The notes beneath the pieces are model-generated. The model was not told where the DNA came from. It did not search any database and saw only the letters and a list, made by a program, of their open reading frames with translations. A stretch of DNA of 64,000 nucleotides, taken from the NCBI RefSeq assembly GCF_964204645.1, contig NC_134033.1, positions 1,442,131-1,506,130 of the forward strand. The letters run 5' to 3'. The first letter of the stretch is position 1, and each line of letters begins with the position of its first letter. The DNA comes from Tubulanus polymorphus (Eukaryota > Nemertea > Palaeonemertea > Tubulaniformes > Tubulanidae). Shown in pieces: positions 36,201 through 43,481 of the stretch. Both the position numbers and the translations under genes were made by a program.

Positions 36201-36543
36201 GGGAGGATGCCACCCTGTCACCCTCCCCCGGTAGGGAGGGAGGATGCCATTCTATCACCCTCCCCTGGCAAACAGGATTCCACCCTGTAACCCCCCTAGC
36301 AGGGAGGAAAGATGACACCCTCCCCCAACAAGGAGGATGCCACCCTGTCAAAACATTTTTCTAATCTCTTTTCTAGAATGTAACACCGGCACGAACGCGA
36401 AGCCGGTTTGCGTCGCGAACGGCAGCACAAACCCGCGCGGCGATCAAACGTGTACGTGTACTGCAACTCGTTCGGGAGACCGAATTAGTCACAGTCTAGA
36501 GTGCTACTATAGCAACAACTTCTACGCATCGCTCGGTCGTTAA
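6205..36543 (+). CDS. Giant secreted vWA/EGF multidomain protein, 58 exons
   Basis: I assembled 58 exons whose phases agree at every junction and whose total is 7,710 nt (2,569 aa plus TAA). The ATG at 6205 opens a signal peptide (MNIWAAAVVLVCVAQSVTET). The body repeats a unit of one vWA domain, a short two-Cys linker exon of the form NCxxGY...KCxG, and one EGF module, eight vWA modules in all. Between vWA5 and vWA6 sits an array of 17 EGF-type modules. The C-terminus has a small VWC-like Cys domain. The architecture recalls matrilins and other matrix proteins; a secreted matrix, cuticle, mucus or adhesive role is inference. Nearly all exons are symmetric phase 1-1. None of the eight vWA domains has a full DxSxS MIDAS. 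Exon coordinates are given in the module entries. Fusion of two neighbouring genes cannot be excluded without transcripts, but no internal start, stop or polyadenylation region interrupts the chain. Confidence 0.85.
6509..6957 (+). repeat. (TTCG)n microsatellite, about 450 bp, in intron 1
   Basis: A nearly pure TTCG tetranucleotide run is interrupted only at about 6597 and 6641 (CGCG). The FVRS-repeat ORFs it produces are not genes; the run lies between the donor at 6269 and the acceptor at 7014. Confidence 0.95.
9147..9409. mobile_element. MITE family F5, ends AACCCTTTCAGTGC
   Basis: Left end AACCCTTTCAGTGCTG is inversely matched by the right end GCATTGAAAGGGTT, with internal CACTGCAGTGCGGTGTA motifs. 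Related copies are at 15572-15970, 23854-24220 and 25482-25850, all in introns of the vWA/EGF gene. Confidence 0.65.
9645..9965. repeat. Dispersed repeat shared with 45220-45420
   Basis: The segment containing GTTGGAAGCA, GCCGCGGCGAATTTACTT and AAAACGTGGTATTC recurs, diverged but in the same order, at 45220-45420 in intron 2 of the small gene beside DCAF1. No family was recognised. Confidence 0.55.
11270..11870 (+). repeat. Local duplication creating a decoy exon-8 acceptor; MITE F9 between copies
   Basis: About 170 bp, from ACCGAGATGAACCAATTTAGG to the acceptor and first exon bases (TTTACAG then ATATTGGATATGGTAAC), occurs at 11270-11442 and again at 11645-11870. Only the second continues into the vWA2 reading frame. 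Between them, 11457-11640 is a hairpin MITE with ends GGGGTGGGCGCAG and CTGCGCCTGCCCC. Confidence 0.75.
12085..12720 (+). repeat. Tandem repeat, about 128-bp unit, intron 8
   Basis: Three fairly regular copies of a 128-bp unit containing CTAATCATAATTTTGCTGAA, then shortened copies, fill the intron up to exon 9. The submotif recurs at 18300-18700 in intron 17. Confidence 0.8.
13075..13680 (+). repeat. Tandem repeat (TTGTTCTTGCTGGTG unit) with a MITE F3 insertion
   Basis: Units of roughly 115 bp contain GAATTTTTGGTGTCTTGTTG and CAAGGAACCTCTTGATAAG. The last copy is split at 13488-13620 by a foldback element with ends AGGGCCCGGTTTCA and TGAAACTGGGCCCT. Single copies of the unit recur in introns at 23385-23485 and 27065-27230. 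Confidence 0.75.
14263..14500 (+). repeat. CAGTTCCACAGTT minisatellite
   Basis: A unit of roughly 30 bp (CTGAACCCAGTTCCACAGTT plus a T-rich spacer) is repeated in intron 11. The same core appears at 19015-19310, 20590-20830, 27410-27625, 30790-31070, 37130-37240 and, with CAGTTACAGG, at 58065-58440. Confidence 0.85.
14656..16683 (+). other. Exons 12-16: vWA3, linker, EGF
   Basis: Exons are 14656-14871, 15373-15507, 16010-16195, 16315-16368 and 16561-16683. vWA3 (residues about 498-676) starts LTFHFLVDTSSR, so the last MIDAS Ser is Arg. It ends in a Thr-rich stretch (VTTTTQTII). The linker exon is VCRRGYYYSPTARKCQG, and the EGF exon has six Cys and the start DYNEC. Confidence 0.85.
15572..15970. 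mobile_element. MITE family F5 relative with internal duplication
   Basis: The segment runs from AACTCTTTCACTGCTGAC to TACTGAAAGCCTTTAG, with an internal repeat of CAATACACCATGGTGCGGTG. It is more decayed than the copy at 9147. Confidence 0.5.
16765..17178 (+). repeat. 80-bp tandem repeat, five copies
   Basis: CATGGAAAACTTCGGTGGAA recurs at exactly 80-bp spacing from about 16800 to 17120. The flanking DNA to 17500 resembles 15030-15260; both end in AAAGTGGCGCCACCCTG, so the array arose inside a dispersed element. Confidence 0.85.
17581..17980. mobile_element. 400-bp foldback element with long terminal inverted repeats
   Basis: AAATGAAAACCCACAGTTAT at the left is the exact inverse of the right end ATAACTGTGGGTTTTCATTT, and the match continues inward with gaps to AGAGGAACAAAAATTTT (about 75 bases). 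The interior holds CACGACGTTTCGATCTC and its hairpin. No transposase is present. Confidence 0.85.
18300..18700 (+). repeat. Tandem repeat, intron 17
   Basis: Degenerate copies of ACTAATCATAATTTTACTGA plus ATCATTGAAGTCACTG repeat with higher-order alternation of long and short units. Confidence 0.75.
19015..19310 (+). repeat. 20-21 bp minisatellite TTCTGGACTCAGTTCCACAG
   Basis: About thirteen head-to-tail units differ mainly by GGACTC versus GGAACTC. It lies in intron 18. Confidence 0.9.
20225..21431 (+). other. Exons 21-24: vWA5 and linker
   Basis: Exons are 20225-20487, 20874-21018, 21135-21299 and 21384-21431. vWA5 (residues about 980-1170) begins TDVVIAIDSSVP and has RRTGTPNL at the second metal-ligand loop, so only the terminal MIDAS Ser is missing. 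It ends with a Thr-rich tail and the linker NCQKGYQAVNGKC. A 20-bp CAGTTCCACAG array fills intron 21 (20590-20830). Confidence 0.85.
21440..21800 (-). repeat. Clustered ATGACATCATAGGGGGATTTA motif
   Basis: The string AAATCCCCCTATGACATCAT occurs about five times here in intron 24. In the opposite orientation it appears twice at 16420-16510 and about six times at 56695-57060 next to another gene. The core TGACATCA resembles a CRE/ATF half-palindrome, but the long flanks suggest a repeat family. Confidence 0.65.
23854..24220. mobile_element. MITE F5 with a second element inserted; duplicated at 25482-25850
   Basis: Outer ends AACCCTTTCAATGCTG and CACTGAAAGGGTT enclose an inserted segment running from ACAGGGGTTCAGGTCTG (about 23970) to GGATCCGCCCCTG (about 24185). 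The same nested pair is present in the matching intron of cassette 3 but absent from cassette 1. Confidence 0.65.
26455..26680. mobile_element. MITE F1 nested inside the 3150-type hairpin element
   Basis: The F1 element (26495-26640, inverted relative to 3245-3390) is flanked by TTCAATTGAGTAAGCCCCTGG on the left and GTTAAAGTTAATACCAGTC on the right. These are the two halves of the hairpin element seen intact beside the F1 copy at 3150-3390. Confidence 0.7.
28300..28600 (+). repeat. AT-rich tandem repeat, intron 42
   Basis: Four degraded copies of about 57 bp containing TTTTCTATTCGATTTTCCAT and GAAATTTTGTCA precede exon 43. Confidence 0.75.
29285..29690 (+). repeat. 47-bp satellite derived from MITE F1
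   Basis: About eight units contain AACTTAAGACCAGTCTAA and CTCATTTTGGTTCTATAGCC. The period equals the 47-bp internal spacing of the F1 MITE at 3245-3390. A second array in inverted orientation lies at 62460-62785. Confidence 0.85.
30026..31483 (+). other. Exons 46-50: vWA7, linker, EGF
   Basis: Exons are 30026-30235, 30300-30504, 30585-30781, 31145-31192 and 31364-31483. vWA7 (residues about 1961-2164) begins IDVVFLVDVSPMS, so the MIDAS is incomplete; exons 47 and 48 join in phase 2. The linker is NCNRGQYFNNGRCQ and the EGF DINECQYGACG. Confidence 0.85.
31515..32225 (+). repeat. 35-bp minisatellite, about 20 copies
   Basis: The unit TCATTCCTGGATATACAGGG plus TCCCTACAGATCAG fills intron 50. 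A related single unit lies near 37210-37265. The ORFs across it are repeat artefacts. Confidence 0.9.
32680..33565 (+). repeat. 109-bp tandem repeat, eight copies, intron 51
   Basis: GTGTGGACGATCAGTTTTTG recurs at 109-bp spacing, and each unit gives the same 68-codon antisense ORF. A diverged further unit at about 34085-34460 in intron 53 has been split by two MITEs. Confidence 0.9.
34133..34446. mobile_element. Two MITE F2 copies (34133-34265, 34316-34446)
   Basis: Both are foldbacks with ends GCCAGTTGTTCAAAAGTTGG / AGCAACTGGC and GCAGTTGCTCAAAAG / GAGCAACTGC. They interrupt one 109-bp-type repeat unit, whose intact copies in intron 51 serve as the empty site. Confidence 0.75.
35379..35545. 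mobile_element. MITE F6, TIR GGTCATTCATTTATTACGTACGC
   Basis: Left GATCATTCATTTATTACGTA and right TACGTAATAAATGAATGACC are inverted repeats of about 28 bp around a C-rich interior. It lies in intron 56. Confidence 0.8.
35846..36543 (+). other. Exons 57-58: C-terminal Cys domain and stop
   Basis: Exons are 35846-36001 and 36377-36543 (TAA). A Ser-rich start leads into a VWC-like Cys module (GDRWTDVCVNYRC) and a final Cys-rich tail (TCTCTATRSGDR). The VWC resemblance is weak. A GGAGGATGCCACCCTGTCAC minisatellite (36150-36350) separates the two exons. Confidence 0.75.
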
Positions 36544-36626
36544 AATGGCCGCCGCCGCCGCCGTCTGCTCGCGAGAATCGATACGATTCCCTTCGATGGA
36601 TTCTTACCAGTAAGATGAATAATAAC

Positions 36627-36649
36627 AATAAAATATTCAATTGAATAAA
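36627..36649 (+). terminator. Poly(A) signals of the vWA/EGF gene
   Basis: Two AATAAA hexamers (36627-36632 and 36644-36649) lie about 85-105 bases after the stop codon. Confidence 0.7.
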
Positions 36650-36799
36650 TCGACGTTTTATTTTCATGGTTTCGGTTTTTTCTAACCCGCATGATTTTAA
36701 TTTCATTTTTCCGCTCAATATTTCGGGTTTTCAGACCGAGACCCGAGATTGTAGAGTTCGATCTCTTAAAGTTAAAAATCAGCTCATTTCTGATGAGGC

Positions 36800-37010
36800 T
36801 AGAAAAATTGATACCTTGTTTCTCATTTTGGCCAAGTTGACCCGGCCGGTCGGCTATCTCTACCCTGTACATCCATTTTCAAAAATCTTGATTGAGCTAA
36901 TAATATCAGCCCCGGCAGCTATAGAAACGCTAATTCTATATTTTAATGCTGTTTGCATGATGGCTCAGCCATTTAGCCGAGATACAAGGTATAACTTTTT
37001 TAGCCTAAGG
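36800..37010. mobile_element. MITE family F7 copy
   Basis: Left end AAATTGATACCTTGTTTCTC and right end GATACAAGGTATAACTTTTT are inverted, with an internal GACCCGGCCGG. It lies between the vWA/EGF and DCAF1 genes. Confidence 0.65.
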
Positions 37011-37019
37011 TTTTAACTT

Positions 37020-38615
37020 TCAAGCCAACAAATTTGAACCCAAGAAAGTCGAGGTTTTGACATGTAAGTTCGCGCAGATCAGCCATTCATGGATTTTAAG
37101 GAGTTCTAATGGCGAATTGGAGTCCGTAGAACTCGACACTTAACTGTGGAATTGGATCCAGGTGGAACTGTGGAGCTAGATCCAATAACTGTGGAACTGG
37201 GTTCAGCGGAACTAGATCCAACTGTAAGGGTCCCTACGGATCGGTCGTTCCTAGATATAAGGAGTTTTAAAGGAACAAACTTCAATTCTCGAGGAAGCGT
37301 CTGCATCACTTTCATATCCCGATTACAGTAGACTCCTAAAACGGTACTGTTTATCTCAGTAAACCATTAATTTAGTGATTTTGTTGGCAAATTTTTATCA
37401 TTAGCCTAATTGGGTAAAAATATCCTGGTCCCAAAAAACTTCTTTCCATTTATGAGTTTTAAAAGAATCAAGGAGTCATAGGGACCTTCAGAGTTTGTGA
37501 CAATGAACCCTGACCTTGTAAGCAGAGTCCAGGGCATGTGAAAGTCAGGGGCATAAAACTCTCTGGCCCAAAAGCAAGGCGAGTCCTGGGCAATAACTTA
37601 AGGCAAACAGCTCCGTTGTCCAAAAGCAAGGCGAGTCCTGGTCATGTGATAATCCAAGGGCAAACAGTTCCGACGCCCAAAACCAAACTCACAACTGAAT
37701 TGAGAACTGATTATACTTTAATATATGAATGATTTTATTAATTTTTTACAATCTGATCATCGCGACCAATTATAACATTTACAAAAGTCACAAAAAACTT
37801 CCTTTCGTTTCTCTCAACATCGCGACAAAAACTGACAAAGACAATTTCATTCCTTCTTATGATTTAGGAAGGGAACCCCAAAACCGTTATAAAAAATATG
37901 TAGATTACCCGAAAATATCTTACTAACTGCACTGGTTTTTACAATATACCGAGGGAGGGGGGAACATACAATTGAGCACAAAATATGAGGCAATAATTAA
38001 ACACCTAATATACAAATTCACAATACACCTTTAAATGATAAAATCAACGTAATAAAAATATCGAGAGAAAATCAAACTAATGAAATTAAGACAAAATTTG
38101 GGCCGAAATAAGAAAGACCTTGAATCAGACCCTCAAACCTGCACTCGTCTCTGTATCAATCCAGGTTCTATTAGTTAATTATAATTAGCATAAGGATTTC
38201 ATGTAACGCCCGTTCTGATTGGCCGATTTGAAATGCGAGATATCGATCATGAATTACAGTTTTTGAAAGTCGAATGAATCTGTAAATCATCTAAAGCTTC
38301 GACCTCAAACCCTCGTCAAGAATCTTTAATCGTCGAAATTCATCTAATGTCTCGACCTCACTCATCTCTAAAAGCTGTAATTCATCTAAAGTTTTGACCT
38401 CTAGAGTTGTTACTCAACTCATAGAGTTGTAACTCATGTAGAGCTGTAATTCATCTAAAGTTTCAACCGATCTCAAACTAAAAGGTAAATTCATGTAGAA
38501 CTCCGACTTATGTAGAGCTGTAATTCATCTAAAGCATTGACCTCTAGAGTCAATCCATCTAGTACTCCAACTCATGCTGTAAATTAAATTTAAAGTTCTA
38601 AAGTTTCAACCGATC
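37020..38615. other. Convergent intergenic region and DCAF1 3' UTR
   Basis: It contains a short CAGTTCCACAG-like stretch (37130-37240), AAGCAAGGCGAGTCCTGG repeats (37500-37690), a minus-strand AATAAA at 37734-37739 that could end DCAF1, and an imperfect tandem repeat (GTAATTCATCTAAAG unit, 38330-38620) reaching the DCAF1 stop. No further gene was seen. Confidence 0.6.
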
Positions 38616-41600
38616 TCAAACTAAAAGATACCGATCGCCGTCGTCTTCATCGGCAGACGGTTCAAATTCCTCCTCATCGTCTGATCCTCCCGATAAACTC
38701 ATCGTTACGTAACTACCGTCATCATCATTATCATCATCTTCGTTATCGTCGTCCATATTCTCATCGTCGTCGTCATCTGCGTCCGCGCTGTCATCTTCGT
38801 CGTCGTCCAAATCGGCGTCGTCCTCCTCGTCGCCGACATCCTCCTCCGAGTCGCGTCGCCGCCCGACCTCGTACAGTTTACACACGCTCTCGTCGGACAG
38901 CGCGTCCGCGTTCTTCTGACTCTCGATAACCGCCAGATAGCAGTCCGACCGGTCGGTGCAGATATCCAAAATCGATTTCTTCACGTCGACGGTCGCGATC
39001 GACGCGTAATTCGTCGCGTCGAAAGTCCGGAACGACGTTCCCATCGGACTGCGTTCGTCGTCGTCGATCTCGTCGTCGAGTTGCGTAACGATGCCGTACA
39101 TGACGTCGCCGGTGTGATTGAAACGCAGTATATTCTGATCGAGCGCCGGTACCGTGTGCAGCAGGTTAAACGTGCGCAGGTCCCAAACCTCGGTGTTCAC
39201 GATCACCTCCAGTCCCATAGGGTGAAATATACCGCTGATGTGCGCGTTGAATTTATCGAACTTATGAACGGCTCGCGCGGTCCGCACATCCCAGACGATA
39301 CCGTCCGATAACACTAGACTATCCGTATAATTAAACGTCGCTCGGTTACGCGTGTAATTGTTGGCTTTGTTGGCGTCGTGTAATTTCGCGACGACGCGAC
39401 CGGTCGCCGTGTCGTAGATGCGCGCGACGTCGGCCTTCGTCGCGACGATTCGATCTTGCGTCGGCGTCTTGCCGAATTCGGCGTATTCCTCGTCGTCGAG
39501 GGCGTACCGCGGTTCGAGCGTCGGATACGACCACACGGCGGTGAGCGGGTTTCCCCACGCCGACGCCGATGTCAGCACGAGACGACCGTCGCGCGACGCC
39601 TCGCAGTGATTCACCGGCGAGTTATGGCAGACGGCGTACGTCTGCTCCTCGGCCGTTTGGATGTTGAATATTTTCACCTCGCCGGCGTACGTGCCGAATA
39701 TCAACGACTGGTCGTCTGCCGAGAACGCGACGCACGACAGACAGCCGTCCTCCTCGGTGTCGCGGTACGTGCGAACCGGTCGGAACCGGCTGTAAACGAA
39801 CTTACGATCGTAACGCGCCGATTCTAACGCGCCCCAACGCGGCGTCGTCCATTTACGGAACATACGCGGCGTGATATTGACGGGCGCGGTCGTGCGGTGT
39901 TTCGGTACCGGGCACTGGTGCGGTTGCAACAGCGAGAACGGCGGACACGTGACGACCGGATTCGCGCACAACGCGTGCTGTTTACGCAGGTACTCGGTGA
40001 CGATCTTATCCAACGAGACGGTCGCGCCGCCATCTTGTAAAACGACTGCGCGCTTCATCGTCGCCGCGGACGACGACGACGGACTGTTGTGATGATCGTC
40101 TTTCTCTCGAAGCGATCGTATCGTGCGTCTGCTCGTCCCGGGCGTCGTCTGCACCTTCGAATTTATGATATTGATTTTAATCGACCCGGGAGTTCCGGGC
40201 GTCGCGACCGATTTACTACTCGTATTACTACCCGGCGTCGTAGCGGACGCCGAAGCAGCAGACGGACTCGGTCGGAATTTCGGCGTGCCCGAATAAATCT
40301 TCGGCGTCGACGGATGCGCGACGACGACGCGTTGAACGAGTTTCGCCTCTTTCTGCAACGCGGTGGCGCTGTCGTTGTAACCGGCGCCGAGCAGGTGCTC
40401 GTACATCAGCTGCAGCAGCTCTTTCTCCTGGTAGACGATCATCGTCTGCGCGACGACGTCCGCTCGTCGGATTCGTTCTAACGACGCGTCGACGTTCGCC
40501 GGGTTTCGTTTTCCGCTGACGCGTTCGATCAACTCGGCCGCGTACTGACAGAACTTCACGTGTTCGACTCGTTTATCCTGTAACACCGGTTCCTTCATCA
40601 ACGACTGCAGCTGACCGCTGTTAAACAACGGCAGTTTACCGATGATCTGTTTGACCTTGGCGTCGCGCGCCAACCCGGCGAGCGCGCGACACGCCATCGC
40701 GCGGATCGAATCCGCCTCCGTAATCGGCATTTTGATCATCAACAATTTCAAAATCACCATGATACCGTTGTTACCGCGGAGATGGTCCCACATTTTGCGT
40801 ACGACGTCATCGGCGCCGTGGTTCACCAGACGTTTCTTCACGGCGCTCGAGGTTATGAATCGCGGCACGTTGTTGTGGTGTCGATTCTCGGGACCGCATG
40901 CGCAGTTGATGATGACCTGAATCGCCGATCTCATGACGTCCGGGTCGGAGAGCACTTCGCCCTCGGCCATCCCGAGTAGGATGCTGATCGCCGGCGTGCT
41001 GTGGTTCTCCGGCAATAAAACGTATTCGCAAAGTTGCAACTGGACTTTCGGCAGAACGGATAAAATGGCGAGCGCGTCGAGAGCGCAACGGATCGCTTCG
41101 GCTTTTCCGTTGAAGTTACTCCACTCGGCGGCCAGCGCGATCAAACGCAAGATTATATTTATACCGTCCAGTTCGATGAAATGACTAACGGCCGGCCAGC
41201 TAGCGCGGCTCGGGAGACATTCCGATAAAAAGTCCATATACTCGGCGAAAACCTCCGGCGTGTACTTGGCGGCTTTGTACGGCGGTACGCTCGACGGTAC
41301 GGAGCCGCCCTCGCGACGCGCGTGATTTCGTTGGAGCTCTTCCGCTTTGATCGCCATGTGCGCCTCGAAGTATTTCTTCAACGCCAGGCAGACGTGTCGC
41401 GTCGACTGTCGACTCGTGAACTCCTCGTCGTCGGTCATCTGCGGACTGGCGCCGTCGACCGATAATATCTGTAGCGTGCTGACCGCATTCACCAGACGGC
41501 GCAATCCGTCTTTGGCGTCGAACAGATTCAGAATCACGCGGAAATGAAACGCCGACGAGAAGAACATGGTCGCGTGGCAACGGCCGGACTCGTGCGAACA

Positions 41601-42761
41601 CTCCAACAACCACAGCACGTAGTTGACGAGATCGTCGAGAACGGTCTCCGGTAGCAAGCAGACGCGCTCCATCGCGTCCTCGAAATAACTCAGGTAATAA
41701 AGACACATCGATACGCCGGTCGCCGCGACAGACGGACGCTGCACGCGTAACAGTCTCCGCACGCCGCCCTCGGCTATGAACTCGATGCTGAATTTCTTAT
41801 GACACAAAAGCGACGCGAGGAATTTCAACGCTTCGAACGCCAAACGAACGTCGGAATTACGTTTTAAATCGGTGAACGTGAACACGAGTTCGAGGGCATT
41901 GTGTTCGAGCATGAACCCGAGTAATTCCTGAAACTCGCCCATAATCGTTAAATACTGCACGATCAGACGCGATTTCATGGCAGACGTCAACGGGTTCAAT
42001 CGGTACATACCGATCACGTACGGTTCCATCTCGGCCCAGTTACTGTTACTGCACTCCTCCAGACAACCGAAACTCGGTCGCCGCGGTCCTAATCCGGTGA
42101 CCGCTGTTTCCGGCGAACTCTTCGTCGTCGGACCGACGAAGTCGGAGTTTATTTTCGTCGGCGTTTTATTTCCGCAGACTTCGGCGAACGGACGCGCGAA
42201 TTTGGCGTCGCCGTCTTTCGCGTTCAACTCGTGCAGACGACGCAGCATGACGGGAACGAGACGCGAGTTATCATCGCGGAAACTCGTCGCGATCTCGTAG
42301 ACTTCCATCGCGGCTGGCAGCAGTCCGGTTGCGTACGATCGCAGCGGCTCGTCGGCTGTCTCCGCCCAGCGCAGCACGTACCGCGTGAGGTTCTCGTTCT
42401 CGTTGAACACGACCGACGACTCGAGTCCCGGGAGTAGATTCAGGAGCAGACGGCACGACACGGTTACCAACTCGGTGTCGTCGCGCAACGAACTCAACAG
42501 ATAAACGTTCACTAATTTATTCATGAATTCCTCGTTTTTGAAGAGGACTTTCAGGAGGTGTCCGAGCGTACAGAGAGGATCGGCTCGCCCCGGGTGACGG
42601 TCGTCGAAAGGGTCCGGATCCATTTTGTAATACGCCTCGGTTTCTTTTTCTAACAATTCGCAGATTTTCGTCAGCGGCCCGACAACGTTCCCGCTCGACA
42701 CTTCCCGTTGCCATGACTCCAGCAGATTCGACAGCTCCGCCAAACACTCGATTAAACTCAT
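38616..42761 (-). CDS. DCAF1: DCAF1/VprBP, substrate receptor of CUL4-DDB1 ubiquitin ligase
   Basis: This is one uninterrupted frame of about 1,381 aa (human about 1,507). N-terminally, EKETEAYYKMDPDPFDDRHP and the Arm-like helical region match DCAF1 closely. A LisH motif (ELLQLMYEHLLGAGYNDSA) lies near residue 780, and a WD40 propeller spans about 1000-1310. Its two DxR boxes for DDB1 binding (WDVRTARAVHKFDKF and WDLRTFNLLHT) are intact, followed by a long Asp/Glu tail. DCAF1 recruits substrates to CRL4 in the nucleus. I chose the ATG at 42761 (MSLIECLAELSNLL, aligning with the human start) over the in-frame ATG at 42821, because a strong acceptor (TTTTCTTTTATTCAG) lies between them and points to a 5' UTR intron. 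The lack of coding introns is unusual beside such intron-dense neighbours. Confidence 0.95.
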   Translation of the reverse strand: MSLIECLAELSNLLESWQREVSSGNVVGPLTKICELLEKETEAYYKMDPDPFDDRHPGRADPLCTLGHLLKVLFKNEEFMNKLVNVYLLSSLRDDTELVTVSCRLLLNLLPGLESSVVFNENENLTRYVLRWAETADEPLRSYATGLLPAAMEVYEIATSFRDDNSRLVPVMLRRLHELNAKDGDAKFARPFAEVCGNKTPTKINSDFVGPTTKSSPETAVTGLGPRRPSFGCLEECSNSNWAEMEPYVIGMYRLNPLTSAMKSRLIVQYLTIMGEFQELLGFMLEHNALELVFTFTDLKRNSDVRLAFEALKFLASLLCHKKFSIEFIAEGGVRRLLRVQRPSVAATGVSMCLYYLSYFEDAMERVCLLPETVLDDLVNYVLWLLECSHESGRCHATMFFSSAFHFRVILNLFDAKDGLRRLVNAVSTLQILSVDGASPQMTDDEEFTSRQSTRHVCLALKKYFEAHMAIKAEELQRNHARREGGSVPSSVPPYKAAKYTPEVFAEYMDFLSECLPSRASWPAVSHFIELDGINIILRLIALAAEWSNFNGKAEAIRCALDALAILSVLPKVQLQLCEYVLLPENHSTPAISILLGMAEGEVLSDPDVMRSAIQVIINCACGPENRHHNNVPRFITSSAVKKRLVNHGADDVVRKMWDHLRGNNGIMVILKLLMIKMPITEADSIRAMACRALAGLARDAKVKQIIGKLPLFNSGQLQSLMKEPVLQDKRVEHVKFCQYAAELIERVSGKRNPANVDASLERIRRADVVAQTMIVYQEKELLQLMYEHLLGAGYNDSATALQKEAKLVQRVVVAHPSTPKIYSGTPKFRPSPSAASASATTPGSNTSSKSVATPGTPGSIKINIINSKVQTTPGTSRRTIRSLREKDDHHNSPSSSSAATMKRAVVLQDGGATVSLDKIVTEYLRKQHALCANPVVTCPPFSLLQPHQCPVPKHRTTAPVNITPRMFRKWTTPRWGALESARYDRKFVYSRFRPVRTYRDTEEDGCLSCVAFSADDQSLIFGTYAGEVKIFNIQTAEEQTYAVCHNSPVNHCEASRDGRLVLTSASAWGNPLTAVWSYPTLEPRYALDDEEYAEFGKTPTQDRIVATKADVARIYDTATGRVVAKLHDANKANNYTRNRATFNYTDSLVLSDGIVWDVRTARAVHKFDKFNAHISGIFHPMGLEVIVNTEVWDLRTFNLLHTVPALDQNILRFNHTGDVMYGIVTQLDDEIDDDERSPMGTSFRTFDATNYASIATVDVKKSILDICTDRSDCYLAVIESQKNADALSDESVCKLYEVGRRRDSEEDVGDEEDDADLDDDEDDSADADDDDDENMDDDNEDDDNDDDGSYVTMSLSGGSDDEEEFEPSADEDDGDRYLLV

Positions 42762-42769
42762 GATGATTT

Positions 42770-43481
42770 CGTCGTCTTCAAAATGTCTCTTTTTCGCCAA
42801 ACTGAATAAAAGAAAATTCATTTTCTGTGGTTTTTTTCTTCGTAAGCTTGAATAATTCTCTTTAAAGCTTAAGTGAATTGAATTACGAAATCAAATCAAT
42901 TAAAAGAATTCATTTTTCGTGAAATGGGACCCAGATTTAAGGGGATATGGTAAGAGCTAGACCGACTGTCCTATGCTTGAGAATTAATGAGTTATAAATT
43001 TAGGGGATAGATTATCTAAAAAGAAGAAAGTTACTGTTTGATTTTGTAGATCAGAGCTCATCAGTTATGATGATAACAATCAAAAGATTGTCAAATGAAC
43101 AGTCAACAATACACAATACAATCATCAACAATCAAAACCCGGAAATGAAATTTTAGTTAGAATTGACAATCAACGACAGTATTGATTTTCGATCCCGAAT
43201 GAATTCTGGCGATTCCAAGGAATTATTTTGCCTACCTTCGGCTTCGGGTTGAAGAGGAGAAGCGATAGATCTGTAAAACTGGTTCAATTCAGTCAGTGAT
43301 CGCTGATCAAACGATCAAAACAGTGCGAAATCGTGATTTTCTCGCGCAAAACGAGGTTCCATGGGCGCGGCCATTTTGGATTCGCTTGCCGTTAAAGGAT
43401 TCTAGAGGGCGGCACCGGACGGTAGTATCCTCGATTGCCAGAGCTAGACTTTTGTTAGTTCCTCTATTCGCCACATTTGTT
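42770..43481. promoter_or_regulatory. Bidirectional promoter between DCAF1 and the 140-aa gene
   Basis: Divergent genes start 720 bases apart. At 43365-43380, GCGGCCATTTTGG is a YY1-type CCAAAATGGC site on the minus strand, typical of housekeeping promoters. The 5' UTR exon of DCAF1 should lie here but was not pinned down. Confidence 0.5.

Noticed and set aside
39081-42437. Many plus-strand and alternative-frame ORFs over DCAF1
   Set aside because: Shadows of a GC-rich coding region with strong codon bias on the minus strand.
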